Shown here: positions 63,129-64,000 of the stretch, piece by piece | How positions within the stretch are numbered: the first letter of the stretch is position 1 | How the letters are laid out: every line of letters begins with the position of its first letter | NCBI GenBank assembly: GCA_015657535.1 | Contig: JADHZB010002040.1 | Location: forward strand, 1 to 64,000 | Origin: Nephromyces sp. MM_2019 | Lineage: Eukaryota > Apicomplexa > Aconoidasida > Nephromycida | Length of the DNA: 64,000 nt | Direction of reading: 5' to 3' | The notes under the pieces: generated by a model | What the model saw: only the letters and a program-made list of their open reading frames with translations | Told to the model about the DNA's origin: nothing | Databases searched by the model: none | Made by a program: the position numbers and the translations under genes

Positions 63129-64000
63129 ATTGATATGTGTGGCAAGTCAGATGCAAAATATATCAAGCGATACCGGCAAGAAAAAGTTATAGAGCCAGAG
63201 AGCTGACAACGAAATCCCGGCACCAAAATTTTACATCCAAATTGTAAGGAAGATCTGAAAAAAAAGGGGGGTGCTTCTAAGCGAATTCCTCAGACGTTGC
63301 CGAGGGATATAATTTATTTTACAGGCTAAGGTAGACGGAACCACACTCGCTTTCACTGTTATCCGGCGATCAATTCAGCACATAACCTTAGCGAGACTGC
63401 GAACTAGACGAATGCATATACAGCGCGGTAGCTTGTACAATAATTTTACCCTCAGTCGTATGCATCACACGCGTGCAAGAAAGCCTACTTCCCACCAAAA
63501 AAAAATAAGTGAAACGATTTTTTAGTAGTCGCAAAGAGAGAATACTTCTGGTTTGGGGGTGAAATAGCACACGTGGAAATTTTATCGTGGGGCCCTGAAA
63601 GTTAACAGCATCACTTCCCTGACATTAGTGAAGCGCTCCCGATGGCGCCAAACTTTGCCAGCCAAACTCCGTGGCTGCATGTATTATCATCGGAACCACA
63701 TAAAAGTAGCAGGTGCCGAGGCCAGGCGGATGCTCTCACCCCCCTCCTGATCGTGGAAAATTTGGGGTAACTAGTCACAAGTTGTTTAGCCGGATCTGAG
63801 TGGGTTAGTCGTTGTAATATTCCATAGAAGCTTCCCACCGGCCCCGCAACTTAAAAGGAAGCTAGAAACCATTAGGAAGAAAGCTCTCAGTTTAAAGTTA
63901 TGCATGGATAACAAGTTAGAAGATACAATATACCTATCTACACTTCATATATCTCCATAATTAAAGTTAGAATACATCGCTGACTAAAGTTTTATTGCTT
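63129..64000. other. Upstream flank of the membrane-protein gene
   Basis: Presumed 5' region. Minus-strand frames at 63388-63570 and 63611-63838 have no recognisable similarity. No motif stands out. Confidence 0.3.

Overview
This is a eukaryotic nuclear contig of roughly 40% GC by eye. Genes are interrupted by GT-AG introns, intergenic spaces are several kb long, and simple-sequence DNA is common. I reconstructed genes by joining open segments at splice sites and checking that reading phase is kept and that conserved proteins come out without gaps. Eight genes are well or reasonably supported: U5 snRNP 40 kDa WD40 protein (SNRNP40), a PRL/PTP4A phosphatase, gamma-COP, the meiotic protein HOP2, an acyl-CoA-binding protein, a plastid-type ClpP protease, a tandem-CCCH zinc-finger protein, and a multi-pass membrane protein I cannot place.

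Organism: a nuclear-encoded, cyanobacterial/plastid-type ClpP with an N-terminal presequence points to a plastid-bearing eukaryote whose clpP has moved to the nucleus. Red-lineage algae and relatives, including apicoplast-bearing alveolates, fit; land plants, which keep clpP in the plastid, do not. The window alone does not settle the lineage.

Layout: 0.35-6.3 kb (minus) SNRNP40, 12 exons with GT-repeat-rich introns. 6.3-10.7 kb is mostly non-coding, GT-rich and then imperfect repeats. 10.7-12.8 kb (minus) is PRL, 5 exons. 13.2-15.0 kb (minus) holds two weaker multi-exon candidates. 15-26.4 kb is poorly resolved: a 23-base assembly gap inside a purine minisatellite, a degenerate repeat field at 19.1-19.6 kb, a perfect 31-bp tandem array at 21.35 kb and a perfect 17-bp-stem palindrome at 26.4 kb. 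26.6-29.7 kb (minus) is intronless gamma-COP. 33.2-35.0 kb (minus) is HOP2, 7 exons. 36.9-39.6 kb (minus) is ACBP. 44.65-47.5 kb (plus) is ClpP, 5 exons seen. 52.7-54.8 kb (plus) is the single-exon CCCH protein. 58.3-63.1 kb (minus) is the membrane protein, 8 exons.

The genes look like an ordinary mix of housekeeping functions (splicing, COPI transport, lipid handling, organelle proteolysis, meiosis, signalling), not a functional cluster. I found no CRISPR array, operon-like system, rRNA, convincing tRNA or intact transposon. The most interesting items are structural: GT/CA strand polarity that flips near the SNRNP40 5' end, tandem splice acceptors that decide three conserved ClpP residues, a possible 35-nt intron in HOP2, and the unplaced membrane protein.
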